A DNA stretch of 64,000 nucleotides from Enteroscipio rubneri (GCF_002899715.1 NZ_PPEK01000001.1:186001-250000); one strand, 5' to 3'; shown: positions 27,117-36,913, counted from the stretch's first letter. Notes: generated from the letters alone by a model not told the origin. A program made the numbers and translations.

Positions 27117-28397
27117 ATGTCGCTAATCGTATGCAAATTCGGAGGCACGTCCGTCGCCTCGCCCGAGCGCATCCAGATGGTTGCGAAGCGGCTCATCGCG
27201 CGCAAGCAGGCAGGCCATGATGTCGTCGCCGTAGTGTCCGCTATGGGCAAGACGACCGATGAGTTGGTCGGGCTGGCAAGCGCGCTCAACGACAACCCGC
27301 CGGCGCGTGAGATGGACCGTCTGCTGTCCACCGGCGAGCAGGTGTCCATGACGCTTCTGGCTATGGCCATCGAAGCGCGCGGCTACAAGGCCATGAGTTT
27401 TACAGGTCGCCAGGCCGGCATCGAGACGGACGGCATGCACGCCAAAGCTAAAATCGTGAAGGTGCACAACGAGCGTATCATGGAAGCCGTTAACAGGGGC
27501 ATGATCGCGGTTGTCGCAGGCTTCCAGGGGATCGACGCCAACGGCGATATCACCACGCTCGGGCGCGGCGGATCGGATACGACGGCCGTCGCGGTTGCTT
27601 GGGGGATCGGGGCGGACGTCTGCGAGATCTACTCCGACGTGGACGGCGTGTACACAGCCGATCCGCGCGTGTGCCCACGTGCCAAGAAGCTCGATGTCAT
27701 CAGGTATGACGACATGCTGGAGCTCTCCAGCTCGGGCGCGGGCGTGTTGCAGATGCGCGCTGTGGAGTTCGCGCGCAAGTTCAACGTGGTCATCCATTCG
27801 CGCTCGGCGTTCTCGGATGCCGAAGGCACCTATATCAAGGAGGAAACCGACATGATGGAGGAAGCCGTCATCACTGGCATCGCCCATGACACATCCGAGG
27901 TGAAGTTCACCATCCGCGGCGTGCCCGACATGACCGGCGTGGCCGCGAAGGTGTTCTCGGCATTGGCGGGCAACGCCGTGAGCGTCGACATGATCATCCA
28001 GAACATTTCGGAAGCCGGCATCACGGACATCAGCTTTACCTGCCCCGGTGCCGACATGAAGCGAGCGCGTGAAACGGTGGAGCGCATCCTGCCCGACATT
28101 AAAGCGCGCGATTACGACGTGGACGAGGACATTGCAAAGGTGAGCCTCGTGGGAACGGGCATGAAGTCGTCGCCCGGTGTGGCGGCGCGCGCATTCTCGA
28201 CGCTCGGCGAAAACCATATCAACATCCTGGCCATCTCCACCTCGCCCATCCGCCTGTCGGTGGTGGTGGACGGTGCGCAGGCCGCGGCGGCCGTACGCTG
28301 CCTGCATACGGCGTTCGACCTGGATAGCGACAGCGTGTTCGAGGAGACGCAACTCTCCGCCGAGGAGATCGCGGCGAAGATGAACAAGGGACGTTGA
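27117..28397 (+). CDS. lysC: Aspartate kinase
   Basis: This 426-residue enzyme phosphorylates aspartate, the first step toward lysine, methionine and threonine. The N-terminal kinase motif is VCKFGGTSVASPERI. GRGGSDTTAVA and the EIYSDVDGVYTADPR segment follow around residues 145-185. Two ACT domains make up the C-terminus (about 265-420), the usual site of feedback inhibition by lysine and/or threonine. The length is that of the typical single-function aspartokinase. The ATG at 27117 follows AAAGAAAG. asd lies downstream in the same direction, so the two first steps of the pathway are adjacent, though a hairpin separates them. Confidence 0.95.
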   Translation: MSLIVCKFGGTSVASPERIQMVAKRLIARKQAGHDVVAVVSAMGKTTDELVGLASALNDNPPAREMDRLLSTGEQVSMTLLAMAIEARGYKAMSFTGRQAGIETDGMHAKAKIVKVHNERIMEAVNRGMIAVVAGFQGIDANGDITTLGRGGSDTTAVAVAWGIGADVCEIYSDVDGVYTADPRVCPRAKKLDVIRYDDMLELSSSGAGVLQMRAVEFARKFNVVIHSRSAFSDAEGTYIKEETDMMEEAVITGIAHDTSEVKFTIRGVPDMTGVAAKVFSALAGNAVSVDMIIQNISEAGITDISFTCPGADMKRARETVERILPDIKARDYDVDEDIAKVSLVGTGMKSSPGVAARAFSTLGENHINILAISTSPIRLSVVVDGAQAAAAVRCLHTAFDLDSDSVFEETQLSAEEIAAKMNKGR

Positions 28398-28427
28398 CGT
28401 TCCGCCGTTCTGCCGAACGGCGGAACG
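28398..28427 (+). terminator. Stem-loop after lysC
   Basis: CGTTCCGCCGTTC and GAACGGCGGAACG form a perfect 13-bp stem with a 4-nt loop directly after the stop codon. No T-run follows, so termination may be partial, letting some transcripts run into asd. Confidence 0.55.
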
Positions 28428-28591
28428 GCTCGACGCTGCGAAGGACCGGCGCGCGCCGCCTTCGCGCGATCCCGGCGGCTCGCGTACCGAAGTACGCTTC
28501 GCCTCCGCGATCCCACGAATTCGGCGCCCCGACTCCTCTCGCTGACTGACTACGCCAACCTGGAAACAACCTGGGGAAAGGGAGAACTGCT

Positions 28592-29641
28592 ATGACTTGG
28601 ACAAAGAAGATGCCGGCGAATCCGGTGGTGGCGATAGCGGGTGCGACGGGCGCAGTGGGCGCTGAGTTCCTGCAGGTGCTGCACGACGTGGACTTCCCGG
28701 CGAGCGAGGTGCGGGCACTGGCGTCGGCGCGCTCGGCGGGCAAGAGGCTGCCCTTCGCGGGCTGCGGCCAGGTGCCGGCGGGCGAGCTTGTGGTGCAGGA
28801 AATGACGCCGGAGTCGTTCGCGGGCGTGGACATCGCGCTGTTCTCCTGCGGAGCCGGCCTGTCGAAGCAGATGCGCCAGGCTGTGGTGGATGCAGGTGCC
28901 GTGATGATCGACAACTCCAGCGCGTTCCGCATGGACGAGGACGTGCCGCTGGTGGTGCCCGAGGTGAACCCGGGCGACGTTGCCTGGCACAACGGCGTCA
29001 TCGCGAACCCGAACTGCTCCACCATCCAGATGGTGGTGGCGCTGAAGCCGCTCTACGACCTGTCGCCCATCACGCGTGTGGTGGTGTCCACCTACCAGGC
29101 GGCCAGCGGCGGCGGCGCGCCGGCTATGGCCGAGCTGTACGAGCAGACGAAGGCGTTCCTCGACGGCACGCCGGAAGACGAGCTGGCGGTGGAGGTGTTC
29201 CAGCATCGCATCGCGTTCAACTGCATCCCGCACATCGACGTGTTCCTAGACGACGATTCCACCAAGGAAGAGTGGAAGATGGTCGTGGAGACGAAGAAGA
29301 TCATGGGCGATCAGGGCATCAAGGTGGCCGCCACCTGTGTGCGCGTGCCCGTGCTGCGCTGCCATGCGGAGTCGGTGAACGTGGAGTTCGCCGGCGATGT
29401 GAGCGTGGAGGCCGCGCGCGCTGCTTTCGCGGCGACCGACGGCATCACGGTCATGGACGACCCGGCATCCAGCGCCTATCCCATGCCGGGCCTTTTGGCC
29501 GGCACCGACGATACCTACGTCGGGCGCCTGCGCCGCGACGACACGGTGGAGCACGGCCTGGCTATGTGGGTGGTGGCCGACCAGATCCGCAAGGGCGCCG
29601 CGCTCAACGCCGTGCAGATCGCCCAGCTGCTGCTGCCGTAA
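28592..29641 (+). CDS. asd: Aspartate-semialdehyde dehydrogenase
   Basis: This 349-residue enzyme reduces aspartyl phosphate to aspartate semialdehyde with NADPH. The NADP-binding GATGAVGAEFLQVL is near residue 17. The SCGAGLSK and IDNSSAFR segments follow, and the catalytic cysteine is in NPNCSTIQM near residue 145. Length and motifs are those of the bacterial enzyme. A strong GGGGAAAGGGAG ribosome site precedes the ATG. It follows lysC by about 195 bp and completes the shared first two steps of the aspartate amino acid family. Confidence 0.95.
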   Translation: MTWTKKMPANPVVAIAGATGAVGAEFLQVLHDVDFPASEVRALASARSAGKRLPFAGCGQVPAGELVVQEMTPESFAGVDIALFSCGAGLSKQMRQAVVDAGAVMIDNSSAFRMDEDVPLVVPEVNPGDVAWHNGVIANPNCSTIQMVVALKPLYDLSPITRVVVSTYQAASGGGAPAMAELYEQTKAFLDGTPEDELAVEVFQHRIAFNCIPHIDVFLDDDSTKEEWKMVVETKKIMGDQGIKVAATCVRVPVLRCHAESVNVEFAGDVSVEAARAAFAATDGITVMDDPASSAYPMPGLLAGTDDTYVGRLRRDDTVEHGLAMWVVADQIRKGAALNAVQIAQLLLP

Positions 29642-29834
29642 GGCTGCTTGCCCCTCGTCCTGCAAGCGGGATCGGCCCACCGTGCGGCTCGGTTCCGCTT
29701 CGGCCGCATCGTCGCTCCGCGCGAGGCTGGCGACGTTCAACTTTGACTCGAACCGACCCGGCTGTCGCGCGTGCGCAGTCGTGTTCTGCGTGCGCGGCGG
29801 GCTATTTTGCGCTACCATGTCAAGGAGATGCCGG

Positions 29835-31235
29835 ATGGCGAAAGATGGGGATTTGGCGCATATACCAAGCAACGACCAGGGGATCTTGGCCTCGCAGGGG
29901 GCCTCTCTTCGTGCGGAAGTGCCCGCTGCGGCCGGGTCCGCCTCGCCGCTCACGCGCCGCCGCTTCCTGGCTATCTCGGCGATCGGCCTGGCGACAGTCT
30001 TCGCCCCCTTCGCGCTTCCCGGTTGCTCCACCAGCAAGAACATCGTCGTTGATGCGGCGGACGACGTGGAGGTCGACACCCGGCTCACGTTCTTCGGATT
30101 CAAGTACGAGTCGATCAACGTCATGACCATTGAGGACATCCTGCGCGATTACATGGACTGCCATCCGAACGTGTCCGTATCCTACGAGGGCATCAAGAGC
30201 CGGCCGTACTACGAGGCGCTCGTGAAGCGCCTGGATTCCGGCACTGGCGACGACGTGTTCATGATCGACCACGATACGGCGCTGTCGTTCGAGAAGAAGG
30301 GCTACCTGGCCGACCTGGCCGACCTGCCCTCCATCCCCGCGTTCAGCAAGCTTGCCTTGGACCAGATGGAGGCCGAGGGAGCCATCCTGTACGTGCCGAC
30401 GTCCGTCTCGGCGTTCGGCCTGTACTGCAACACCGACCTGCTGGCCGCGCATGGCATCGAGGCGCCGCGCACGCTGGCGGAGTTCGAGCGCGCCTGCGAT
30501 GCGTTCCTCGCCGACGGCGTCACGCCGCTCGTGGCGAACAACGACATCTCGCTCAAGACGCTCGCCATCGCACGGGGCATGGCGGAGGTGTACGCCGCCG
30601 ACAACGTGCGTGAGCGTGTCGCCGCCCTGAGCGCCGATCCCGATGCGCTGGCCGCGCAGCTGCGCCCCGGTTTGGAGCTGGTGGAGCGGATCGTGGAGCG
30701 CGGCTACGTGGACGCGGGCACGGCCCTGGAAACGGAGAAGACCTCCGACGACCTGGACCAGTTCGCCACCGGCCGCTACCCGTTCATGCTCACGGGCGCT
30801 TGGGCCTCGGTGCGCGTGCACGATATGGCGCCGGACCTGGCGTACGAGGTGCATCCCTATCCGGTCCTCGAAGACCGGCCCGTGCTCGTGGTCAACGTCG
30901 ACACACGGGTGAGCGTGAACGCGAACAGCGCCCATCTCGAAGAGGCCAAGGAGTTCGCGGCCTTCCTCACCCAGCCATCCGCCATCGAGCGCTTCGCGAA
31001 CAGCCAGTGCTCGTTCAGCCCGCTGGAGGGCAACGCCGCCCCCGACGACGCCTCGCTGCTGCCGTTGTCCGGGGCGTTCGCCGCGGGCGCGGTCGTGGGC
31101 GCGGACGACAACATCCTGCTGCCCGTCTGGGGCGCGCTGCGCGAAAGCGTGGTGTCGCTGCTCGGGGGAGCGACGGCTGACCAAGCTGAGAACCAGCTGC
31201 GCGACCTGTTGGCCGAGGGGGAGGATGCGTCCTGA
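29835..31235 (+). CDS. Tat-exported extracellular solute-binding lipoprotein
   Basis: This protein of about 466 residues is an ABC-type family 1 (sugar-binding-like) periplasmic protein. A twin-arginine signal (LTRRRFLAISAIGLAT near residues 45-60) ends in a lipobox-like LPGCS, so it is probably anchored outside the membrane. The body has typical elements: GDDVFMIDHDTA, VPTSVSAFGLYCN, GRYPFMLTGAWAS. There are no permease or ATPase genes nearby. Its stop overlaps by one base the start of a GGDEF/EAL sensor gene, which points to ligand reporting instead of uptake. The ATG at 29835 follows AAGGAG with 7-nt spacing. Confidence 0.85.
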   Translation: MAKDGDLAHIPSNDQGILASQGASLRAEVPAAAGSASPLTRRRFLAISAIGLATVFAPFALPGCSTSKNIVVDAADDVEVDTRLTFFGFKYESINVMTIEDILRDYMDCHPNVSVSYEGIKSRPYYEALVKRLDSGTGDDVFMIDHDTALSFEKKGYLADLADLPSIPAFSKLALDQMEAEGAILYVPTSVSAFGLYCNTDLLAAHGIEAPRTLAEFERACDAFLADGVTPLVANNDISLKTLAIARGMAEVYAADNVRERVAALSADPDALAAQLRPGLELVERIVERGYVDAGTALETEKTSDDLDQFATGRYPFMLTGAWASVRVHDMAPDLAYEVHPYPVLEDRPVLVVNVDTRVSVNANSAHLEEAKEFAAFLTQPSAIERFANSQCSFSPLEGNAAPDDASLLPLSGAFAAGAVVGADDNILLPVWGALRESVVSLLGGATADQAENQLRDLLAEGEDAS

Positions 31236-33490
31236 TGAAGTCGCGGAAGACGCTCATCTCGATCCTCGTGGCGCTGGTGTCCGTGGCCGTGATCGCCGGT
31301 TCGGCGCTGTTCTCGCGCTTTGTGCAGGACTCGCTGTGGGAGAAGTCCGTGACGGACGTGCTGGAAGTGACGGCGCAGGGCCAGCATGCGCTGGACACGT
31401 ACTTCGAGAAGGATCTGGACACGCTCGACCTGTTCGCCGCCGAATTGTCCGTGCAGCGTCACGATGACGAGGCCCGTCTGATCGAGAAGCTGGCGCTGTT
31501 CGGCATGGACGACGACGGAACGGTGTACGTCTGCGTCGACTTGGATACGGGCACGGTGCACCGCACGGACAACGCCAACGCGGCGAGGCTTACCGACGAG
31601 CAGATGGCCTCGACCGCCGCGGCCGACGATCGGGGCGTGCTGGAGCCGTTTTTGGACGAGCGCACGGGCGGCAACATGATCGGGGTGTACGAGCGCTTCA
31701 CGTTCTCCGACGGCACGCCGGGCATCGTGCGCAAGGCCCGTCCACTCGGCGATGTGGAGGAGCGGTTCTCGCTGTCGTTCTATAACGACAGCGGCTTCTC
31801 ATACGTGGTCAACGACGAAGGCGATGTGGTCATGCGATCGCAGCATCGCGATAGCAATCGCACGTTCGCCAACATCTACGACATCGTGGGCTTCGAGGGC
31901 AACGATCAGGCGGATGTGGAATCGTTCCGCACCGCGCTCAAGCAGAACGCACGCGGCGTGGCGCTGTTCTCGTACCGGGGAGAGGAGTACGTGTTCTGCT
32001 ATTCGCCGCTGGAGGGCACGGACGGCTGGGACGTGGTGTCCATCATCCCGAACGACGTGATCATGGAACAGGCCAACGCCATCATCAACGCTACGCTGCT
32101 TCTGTGCCTGGTCATCATCGCGGGGTTGGGCGTCGTGCTGGCGGTGTACTGGCGTGGCAGCCGCGCGCATCGCAAGGAGATCGAGCATATGGCGTTCTAC
32201 GACGGTCTCACGGGGTTGTTCAGCGCAGACAAGTTTGCGCTGGAGGGCGATGCGCGGCTGGCGGAGCGCACGAAGGCCGATGGCGCCGGCGGAGGCGCGG
32301 CGGGCGGCGTGGCCGCGGTGTGCATCGACATCGACAACTTCAAGCTCATCAACGATGTGGACGGCTACCTGCGCGGCGACGAGGTACTGCGGGAATTCGC
32401 CGCCATCCTGCGCGACGAAGCGGGGAAGGACGGCATCGCGGCGCGCCTATCTGCAGACTATTTCCTGTTGCTGCTGCCGTACGCGCGCCGCGAGGACGCG
32501 CTGAACGCATGCAAGCGCATAGCTGAGCGGGCGCGCACCATCATGGGCAACGGCAAGCCGCTTGCCCTGCATGTCGGCCTGTGCTGTTCGGAGGACGCGC
32601 CCGATGCACGCGACGTCACCGAACTCATGGACCGTGCGCGGATCGCCCAGACGGAGGCACGCAAGCAAGGCGCCACCCCGTGCGCCTACAGCAAGCCCAT
32701 GCGCGACGCGCTGCTGCGCCGGGCCGACCTGGAGCGCACGATGGAGGGCGCGCTGGAGCAGGGCGAGTTCTTCCACCTCGTGCAGCCGAAGTACGACGTG
32801 ACGGGTACGCGCGTGCTGGGCGGAGAGGCGCTCGTGCGCTGGAGCCGTCCCGACGAAGGCATCGTGGGGCCCGACGAGTTCATCCCGCTGTTCGAGCAGA
32901 ACGGGTTCATCCTGCGGCTCGACGAGTTCGTGTTCGAGAGCGTATGCCGCAACCTGCGCGCACGCTTGGACGCCGGGCTGCCCGTGGTGCCGATCTCGGT
33001 GAACGTGTCCCGCCTGCACCTGCACCGCCCCGACTTCCTGTCCACGTACGTGCGCATCAAGGACGAGCACGGCATCCCCGACGGGCTATGCGAGCTGGAG
33101 CTGACGGAGAGCATCGTCATCGAGGACCTGCACGGCATGTTCGACATCATGGAGGGCATGCGCCGTGCCGGGTTCCGCTGCGCTATCGACGACTTTGGCT
33201 CGGGCCAGTCGTCGCTTAACGTGCTGAAGGACCTGCCTGCCGACGTGCTGAAGCTCGATCGCGACTTCCTGCTGGAGGGATCACTTCCCGGCACGGAGGA
33301 AACGGTGGTGCGCACGGTCATCACCATGGCCAAGGAGCTGCGCATGGACACGGTCATGGAGGGCGTGGAAACGCCGAAGCAGCTGGCGTTCCTGCGCACG
33401 ACGGCGTGCGACATGGTGCAGGGCTTCGTGTTCTCGCGTCCCGTGCCTCCCGAGGAGTTCTATCGGCTGCTGGACGAGAACGCGGAATGA
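31235..33490 (+). CDS. Membrane GGDEF/EAL protein, probable c-di-GMP phosphodiesterase
   Basis: This 751-residue protein has an N-terminal helix (7-26), an extracellular Cache-like region of about 250 residues, and a second helix near 285-305. A GGDEF-type domain begins at HMAFYDGLTGL, and a C-terminal EAL domain runs from about 500 to 745. The GGDEF catalytic motif is degenerate: the expected RLGGDEF position reads RLSADYF. The EAL motifs look intact (GGEALVRW, NVSRLHLH, ELTESIVIED, AIDDFGSGQSS, LKLDRDFL). It should therefore degrade c-di-GMP, with the GGDEF part regulatory. The start codon overlaps the stop of the solute-binding protein (TGATG), so the pair is translationally coupled. Confidence 0.88.
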   Translation: MKSRKTLISILVALVSVAVIAGSALFSRFVQDSLWEKSVTDVLEVTAQGQHALDTYFEKDLDTLDLFAAELSVQRHDDEARLIEKLALFGMDDDGTVYVCVDLDTGTVHRTDNANAARLTDEQMASTAAADDRGVLEPFLDERTGGNMIGVYERFTFSDGTPGIVRKARPLGDVEERFSLSFYNDSGFSYVVNDEGDVVMRSQHRDSNRTFANIYDIVGFEGNDQADVESFRTALKQNARGVALFSYRGEEYVFCYSPLEGTDGWDVVSIIPNDVIMEQANAIINATLLLCLVIIAGLGVVLAVYWRGSRAHRKEIEHMAFYDGLTGLFSADKFALEGDARLAERTKADGAGGGAAGGVAAVCIDIDNFKLINDVDGYLRGDEVLREFAAILRDEAGKDGIAARLSADYFLLLLPYARREDALNACKRIAERARTIMGNGKPLALHVGLCCSEDAPDARDVTELMDRARIAQTEARKQGATPCAYSKPMRDALLRRADLERTMEGALEQGEFFHLVQPKYDVTGTRVLGGEALVRWSRPDEGIVGPDEFIPLFEQNGFILRLDEFVFESVCRNLRARLDAGLPVVPISVNVSRLHLHRPDFLSTYVRIKDEHGIPDGLCELELTESIVIEDLHGMFDIMEGMRRAGFRCAIDDFGSGQSSLNVLKDLPADVLKLDRDFLLEGSLPGTEETVVRTVITMAKELRMDTVMEGVETPKQLAFLRTTACDMVQGFVFSRPVPPEEFYRLLDENAE

Positions 33491-33510
33491 GCGCGATCGG
33501 GGCGGACTGG

Positions 33511-33639
33511 CTACCACGGGCATGTGATGTGCCAGCCGTTTTCCGTGACGTCAACGAACAACAGCACGAACATGAAGAGCGCCGTCGCGATGCAGATAAG
33601 CACGGCAAGAATCGTTGCAATACAATCGACAGCATCCAT
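33511..33639 (-). CDS. 42-residue single-span membrane peptide
   Basis: On the minus strand an ATG at 33637-33639, behind an AAAGGA ribosome site with about 7-nt spacing, opens 42 codons ending in TAG. The peptide has one hydrophobic helix (roughly residues 6-29, including AVLICIATALFMFVLLF) and a short polar end with GWHI and a terminal W. I do not recognise a family. It converges on the EAL gene 20 bp away. The composition and start signal support a real gene; its role is unknown. Confidence 0.55.
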   Translation of the reverse strand: MDAVDCIATILAVLICIATALFMFVLLFVDVTENGWHITCPW

Positions 33640-33857
33640 CGGACCATCCTTTCTCGTCGTCGTCGATCTTAGATACGAGGCGATAAATACGGTGTAAGAA
33701 GCGGTCGCATCCCCTTAAAAACGTGTTAAGGCGGTTGGGGTGCGCCTGCGCTGCTGCATCGATGGAGGCGGGTTTGCGACCGTTGAGACGATGGGGACCT
33801 CGTCTTCTGCCTGGCGTTCTGACGCCTGCATTGCTCGAAACAGCGAGCGGCCAACAT

Positions 33858-33866
33858 TGCTATACT
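33858..33866 (+). promoter_or_regulatory. tlyA extended -10, possibly giving a leaderless transcript
   Basis: TGcTATACT is a strong extended -10 that ends 6 bp before the ATG at 33873, so transcription would begin at or beside the start codon. A GAGG sequence lies in the gap, so the transcript may instead begin further upstream from another promoter. Confidence 0.45.
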
Positions 33867-33872
33867 GAGGTC

Positions 33873-34661
33873 ATGAAGAAAATCAGACTTGACACGTTGC
33901 TCGTGGAGCGCGGCTATTTCGCCGATGAGGAGGAGGCGCTTCGCGCGGTGCTTGCGCACGAGGTGAAGGTGGACGGTGTGTACGCAACAAGTGCGGCGGT
34001 GCGCGTGGCTCCAGACGCCGATGTGGAGGTGAAGAACCGTCGGCGCTTCGTCTCGCGCGGAGGGCGCAAGCTACAGGGAGCGCTCGACGCTTTCGCGCAG
34101 GACGTGCAAGGTCTACGCTGCATCGACATCGGATCCTCCACCGGCGGCTTCACCGATTGCCTCTTGCAGGCAGGCGCGGCGAGCGTTGCATGCGTCGACG
34201 TGAACTACGGGCAGCTTGCCTGGAAACTGCGCCAAGACGCGCGCGTGGCGGTGTTCGAGCGCACGAACATCAAGCTAGCAGACCCGGTCGAGCTCGGCGC
34301 GCCGTTTGACGTGCTCGTGGCCGATCTGAGCTTCATCGGCCTCGCGGCGCTCGCGCCCGTGTTTGCGCGGCTATCGCGTGTGGGCAGCGTGTTCATCGGT
34401 CTGGTGAAGCCGCAGTTCGAGTCGCGTCCCGACGAAACGGAGCACGGAGTGGTCCGCGACGAAGCCGTGCGCGCCCGCACGGTCGAGGAGGTGCGCATGG
34501 CGCTCGAGGCCGCGGGCTTCGAGCCGACCGGCGTGGCGGAGTCGCCCATCACCGGGCCCGAGGGCAACGTGGAGTACCTCGTGCGCGCCGTGTACGAAGG
34601 AGCCGAAAGCCCCGCTGCGCGTTGGCCGGATGGCGCGCCTTCTAGTTCTTCAGCGAGTTGA
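33873..34661 (+). CDS. tlyA: TlyA-family rRNA 2'-O-methyltransferase
   Basis: This is a 262-residue protein. An N-terminal S4 RNA-binding domain ([20 protein letters not shown]) precedes an FtsJ-like methyltransferase fold with the SAM motif [14 protein letters not shown] near residue 88 and the segment VADLSFIGL near 150. TlyA proteins methylate ribose in 16S and 23S rRNA, which confers capreomycin sensitivity in mycobacteria; the hemolysin name is historical. The 3' end overlaps the convergent UPF0210 gene by 20 bp. The start at 33873 is where the S4 domain begins; an earlier in-frame start at 33723 adds unrelated residues. Confidence 0.9.
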   Translation: MKKIRLDTLLVERGYFADEEEALRAVLAHEVKVDGVYATSAAVRVAPDADVEVKNRRRFVSRGGRKLQGALDAFAQDVQGLRCIDIGSSTGGFTDCLLQAGAASVACVDVNYGQLAWKLRQDARVAVFERTNIKLADPVELGAPFDVLVADLSFIGLAALAPVFARLSRVGSVFIGLVKPQFESRPDETEHGVVRDEAVRARTVEEVRMALEAAGFEPTGVAESPITGPEGNVEYLVRAVYEGAESPAARWPDGAPSSSSAS

Positions 34662-36006
34662 TGGGGGCCGGCATACGGCCGCCGCGATGGGCGAACACCG
34701 TGCCGGCATGGCCGTTCACGGGCATGACGGGCGCGTAGCCCAGAAGGCCGCCGAAGTCCAGCTTGTCGCCCACCTGCTTGCCGATGGCGGGGATGATGCG
34801 CACGGCGGTGGTCTTGTTGTTGATCATGCCGATGGCGCATTCGTCGGTGATAATGCCGAAGATGGTTTCCACGCTCGTGTCGCCGGGCACGGCGATCATG
34901 TCGAGGCCCACCGAGCACACGCAGGTCATAGCCTCGAGCTTCTCCAGCGAGAGAGCGCCGTCCTCGGCCGCGCGGATCATGCCGGCGTCCTCGGACACGG
35001 GAATGAACGCGCCGGACAGGCCGCCGACGGACGATGATGCCATGACGCCGCCCTTCTTCACCGCGTCGTTGAGCATGGCGAGCGCGGCCGTGGTGCCGGG
35101 GCCGCCGCACTGTCCCACGCCGATGGCCTCGATGATCTCGGCCACCGAGTCGCCCTCGGCCGGGGTGGGCGCCAGCGATAGGTCGAGGATGCCCTGCTGC
35201 ACGCCGAGGCGCCTGGACGCCTCGCGGGCCATGAGCTCGCCGGCGCGGGTAATTTTGAACGCGGTGGCCTTGATAGCCTCGGCAACCGACGTGATGTCGG
35301 CGTCTTTCGGCAGGTCGGCCAGCACGGCTCGCACCACGCCGGGGCCCGACACGCCCACGTTCACGACTGCGTCAGCCTCGCCCGAGCCGTGGAATGCACC
35401 GGCCATGAAGGGGTTGTCTTCCACGGCGTTGCAGAACACTACGAGCTTGCCCGCACCGATGCATTGACGATCGGCCGTGGCCTCGGCCGTCTTTTTCACG
35501 ATACCCGCCATCTTGAAGGCGGCGTCCATATTGATGCCTGCGCGCGTGGATCCTACATTCACGCTCGAGCATACGCGCTCGGTGGCGGACAACGCGTTGG
35601 GAATGGACTCCATGAGCTTGAGGTCGGCCGCCGACGCGCCCTTCTGCACGAGCGCAGAATAACCGCCCACGAAGTCGACGCCCACTTCTTTGCCGGCCTT
35701 GTCCATGGCAACGGCGATGCGTGCGAGATCCGCGTCGGGCGTGGCCGCGCAAATTTCGGCGATGGGCGTGACGGAGATGCGCTTGTTCACGATAGGGATG
35801 CCGAACTCGCGCTCAAGCTGCTCGGCCGTGGGGACAAGCTTCTCTGCGGCGGTCGCCATGCGATCGTACACTTTGCGCGCCATGGTGTTGACGTCGGTGT
35901 CCGTGCAACCTCGCAGGTTCAGCCCGAGCGTGATGGTCCGGATGTCAAGGTGCTGCTTGCTCACCATCGCAAGCGTTTCGGCGATCTCTGCCGGTGTAAT
36001 CTGCAT
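34642..36006 (-). CDS. UPF0210 (PFL/DUF711) family protein
   Basis: This 454-residue protein belongs to UPF0210, a family with a PFL-like barrel but no proven reaction. Characteristic text is [13 protein letters not shown] near residue 20, [15 protein letters not shown] near 105, and [17 protein letters not shown] near 140. Elsewhere the gene is often found next to an ACT-domain regulator, which is absent here. The ATG at 36006 follows GAGAGGGAG. The two tail-to-tail genes share their last 20 bp. Confidence 0.88.
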   Translation of the reverse strand: MQITPAEIAETLAMVSKQHLDIRTITLGLNLRGCTDTDVNTMARKVYDRMATAAEKLVPTAEQLEREFGIPIVNKRISVTPIAEICAATPDADLARIAVAMDKAGKEVGVDFVGGYSALVQKGASAADLKLMESIPNALSATERVCSSVNVGSTRAGINMDAAFKMAGIVKKTAEATADRQCIGAGKLVVFCNAVEDNPFMAGAFHGSGEADAVVNVGVSGPGVVRAVLADLPKDADITSVAEAIKATAFKITRAGELMAREASRRLGVQQGILDLSLAPTPAEGDSVAEIIEAIGVGQCGGPGTTAALAMLNDAVKKGGVMASSSVGGLSGAFIPVSEDAGMIRAAEDGALSLEKLEAMTCVCSVGLDMIAVPGDTSVETIFGIITDECAIGMINNKTTAVRIIPAIGKQVGDKLDFGGLLGYAPVMPVNGHAGTVFAHRGGRMPAPINSLKN

Positions 36007-36144
36007 GGCGGTGTGTCTCCCTCTCGACGCTGGTCGTAGTCCACCAGCATAGCAAATCGCATGCGGGATGCGCACGCGGTTCTGCGGTTTTCGACGTTTT
36101 TCCGTTCGATGGCGACAAGGTGTCCCCGCAGGCCATTCTGCGAG

Positions 36145-36196
36145 TTGCCGATACGCCTATTGCCTGGTACACTGCCACTAATGAACAATGTGTTCA
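36145..36196 (+). promoter_or_regulatory. tetR promoter with overlapping operator
   Basis: A -35 TTGCCG (36145-36150), a 17-bp spacer and an extended -10 TGgTACACT (hexamer 36168-36173) make a good sigma-70 promoter. A perfect inverted repeat TGAACA-ATG-TGTTCA (36182-36196) sits at the expected start point, the position for simple repression. The TetR gene just downstream is the likely binder. Confidence 0.6.
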
Positions 36197-36259
36197 ATAT
36201 TGATCGGAATGTTCAAAAGGGGCCAGCGCATCGGCGGTGGCCGACAGGAAAGAGGCTGC

Positions 36260-36898
36260 ATGGCGACCGTCGTCGCGCAACAGAACGCTGTCGCGTCGAT
36301 CTGCGAAGATCGTCGTATCACCCGCTCGAAGCGCGCTCTGCGTGACGCGCTGATCAAGCTCATGGAGGAGCGAGGCTTCGAAGGCTTCAGCGTGAACGAC
36401 CTGTGCGCTCGCGCCGACCTCAACCGCGGCACGTTCTACAATCATTTCAGCGACAAGGAATCGCTGTTGGCTGCGCTCGAAGACGAGATCATGGCCGATC
36501 TTGAGCGTTTTCAAGGTCAGATGGCGGAACTCACCGTGCACAGCCTTATGACGTACCGGGCGCGCAAGAAGCCGCTGCCGTTCCTCGTGGAGCTGTTCGA
36601 GTACCTGCGCGAGCAAGGCGACTTCCTGCACGCGGTGCTCGGCCCCGGCGGCGACGTGCGCTTCGGGCCGCGCTTGCGCGACTCCATCTGCACGAACCTG
36701 GTACAGTCCATCCTGCACGAGCGTTACCGCAACGATCCCTCGCCGTTCGTCGGCTACTACGTGGCGTTCTTCGCTTCGGCGTACCTGGGCGTGATCGAGC
36801 GGTGGATCGAGACGGGCATGCAGGAGAGTTCGGAGGAGATGGCGTTGATCGCCATGCGGCTGTTCTTCATCAAGCCGGGCGAATCGATCAAACTGTAA
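36260..36898 (+). CDS. TetR-family regulator upstream of the dehydratase activase
   Basis: This 212-residue protein has an N-terminal TetR helix-turn-helix (LIKLMEERGFEGFSVNDLCARADLNRGTFYNHFSDKESLL in pieces around residues 33-71) and a variable ligand-binding C-terminus. The ATG at 36260 follows GGAAAGAGG. It is 15 bp upstream of the 1580-residue activase gene in the same direction, so both are probably one operon under the promoter/operator at 36145-36196. The ligand is unknown; an acyl-CoA or fatty acid would suit the partner. Confidence 0.85.
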   Translation: MATVVAQQNAVASICEDRRITRSKRALRDALIKLMEERGFEGFSVNDLCARADLNRGTFYNHFSDKESLLAALEDEIMADLERFQGQMAELTVHSLMTYRARKKPLPFLVELFEYLREQGDFLHAVLGPGGDVRFGPRLRDSICTNLVQSILHERYRNDPSPFVGYYVAFFASAYLGVIERWIETGMQESSEEMALIAMRLFFIKPGESIKL

Positions 36899-36913
36899 GC
36901 AGGGGAGAAGGCA

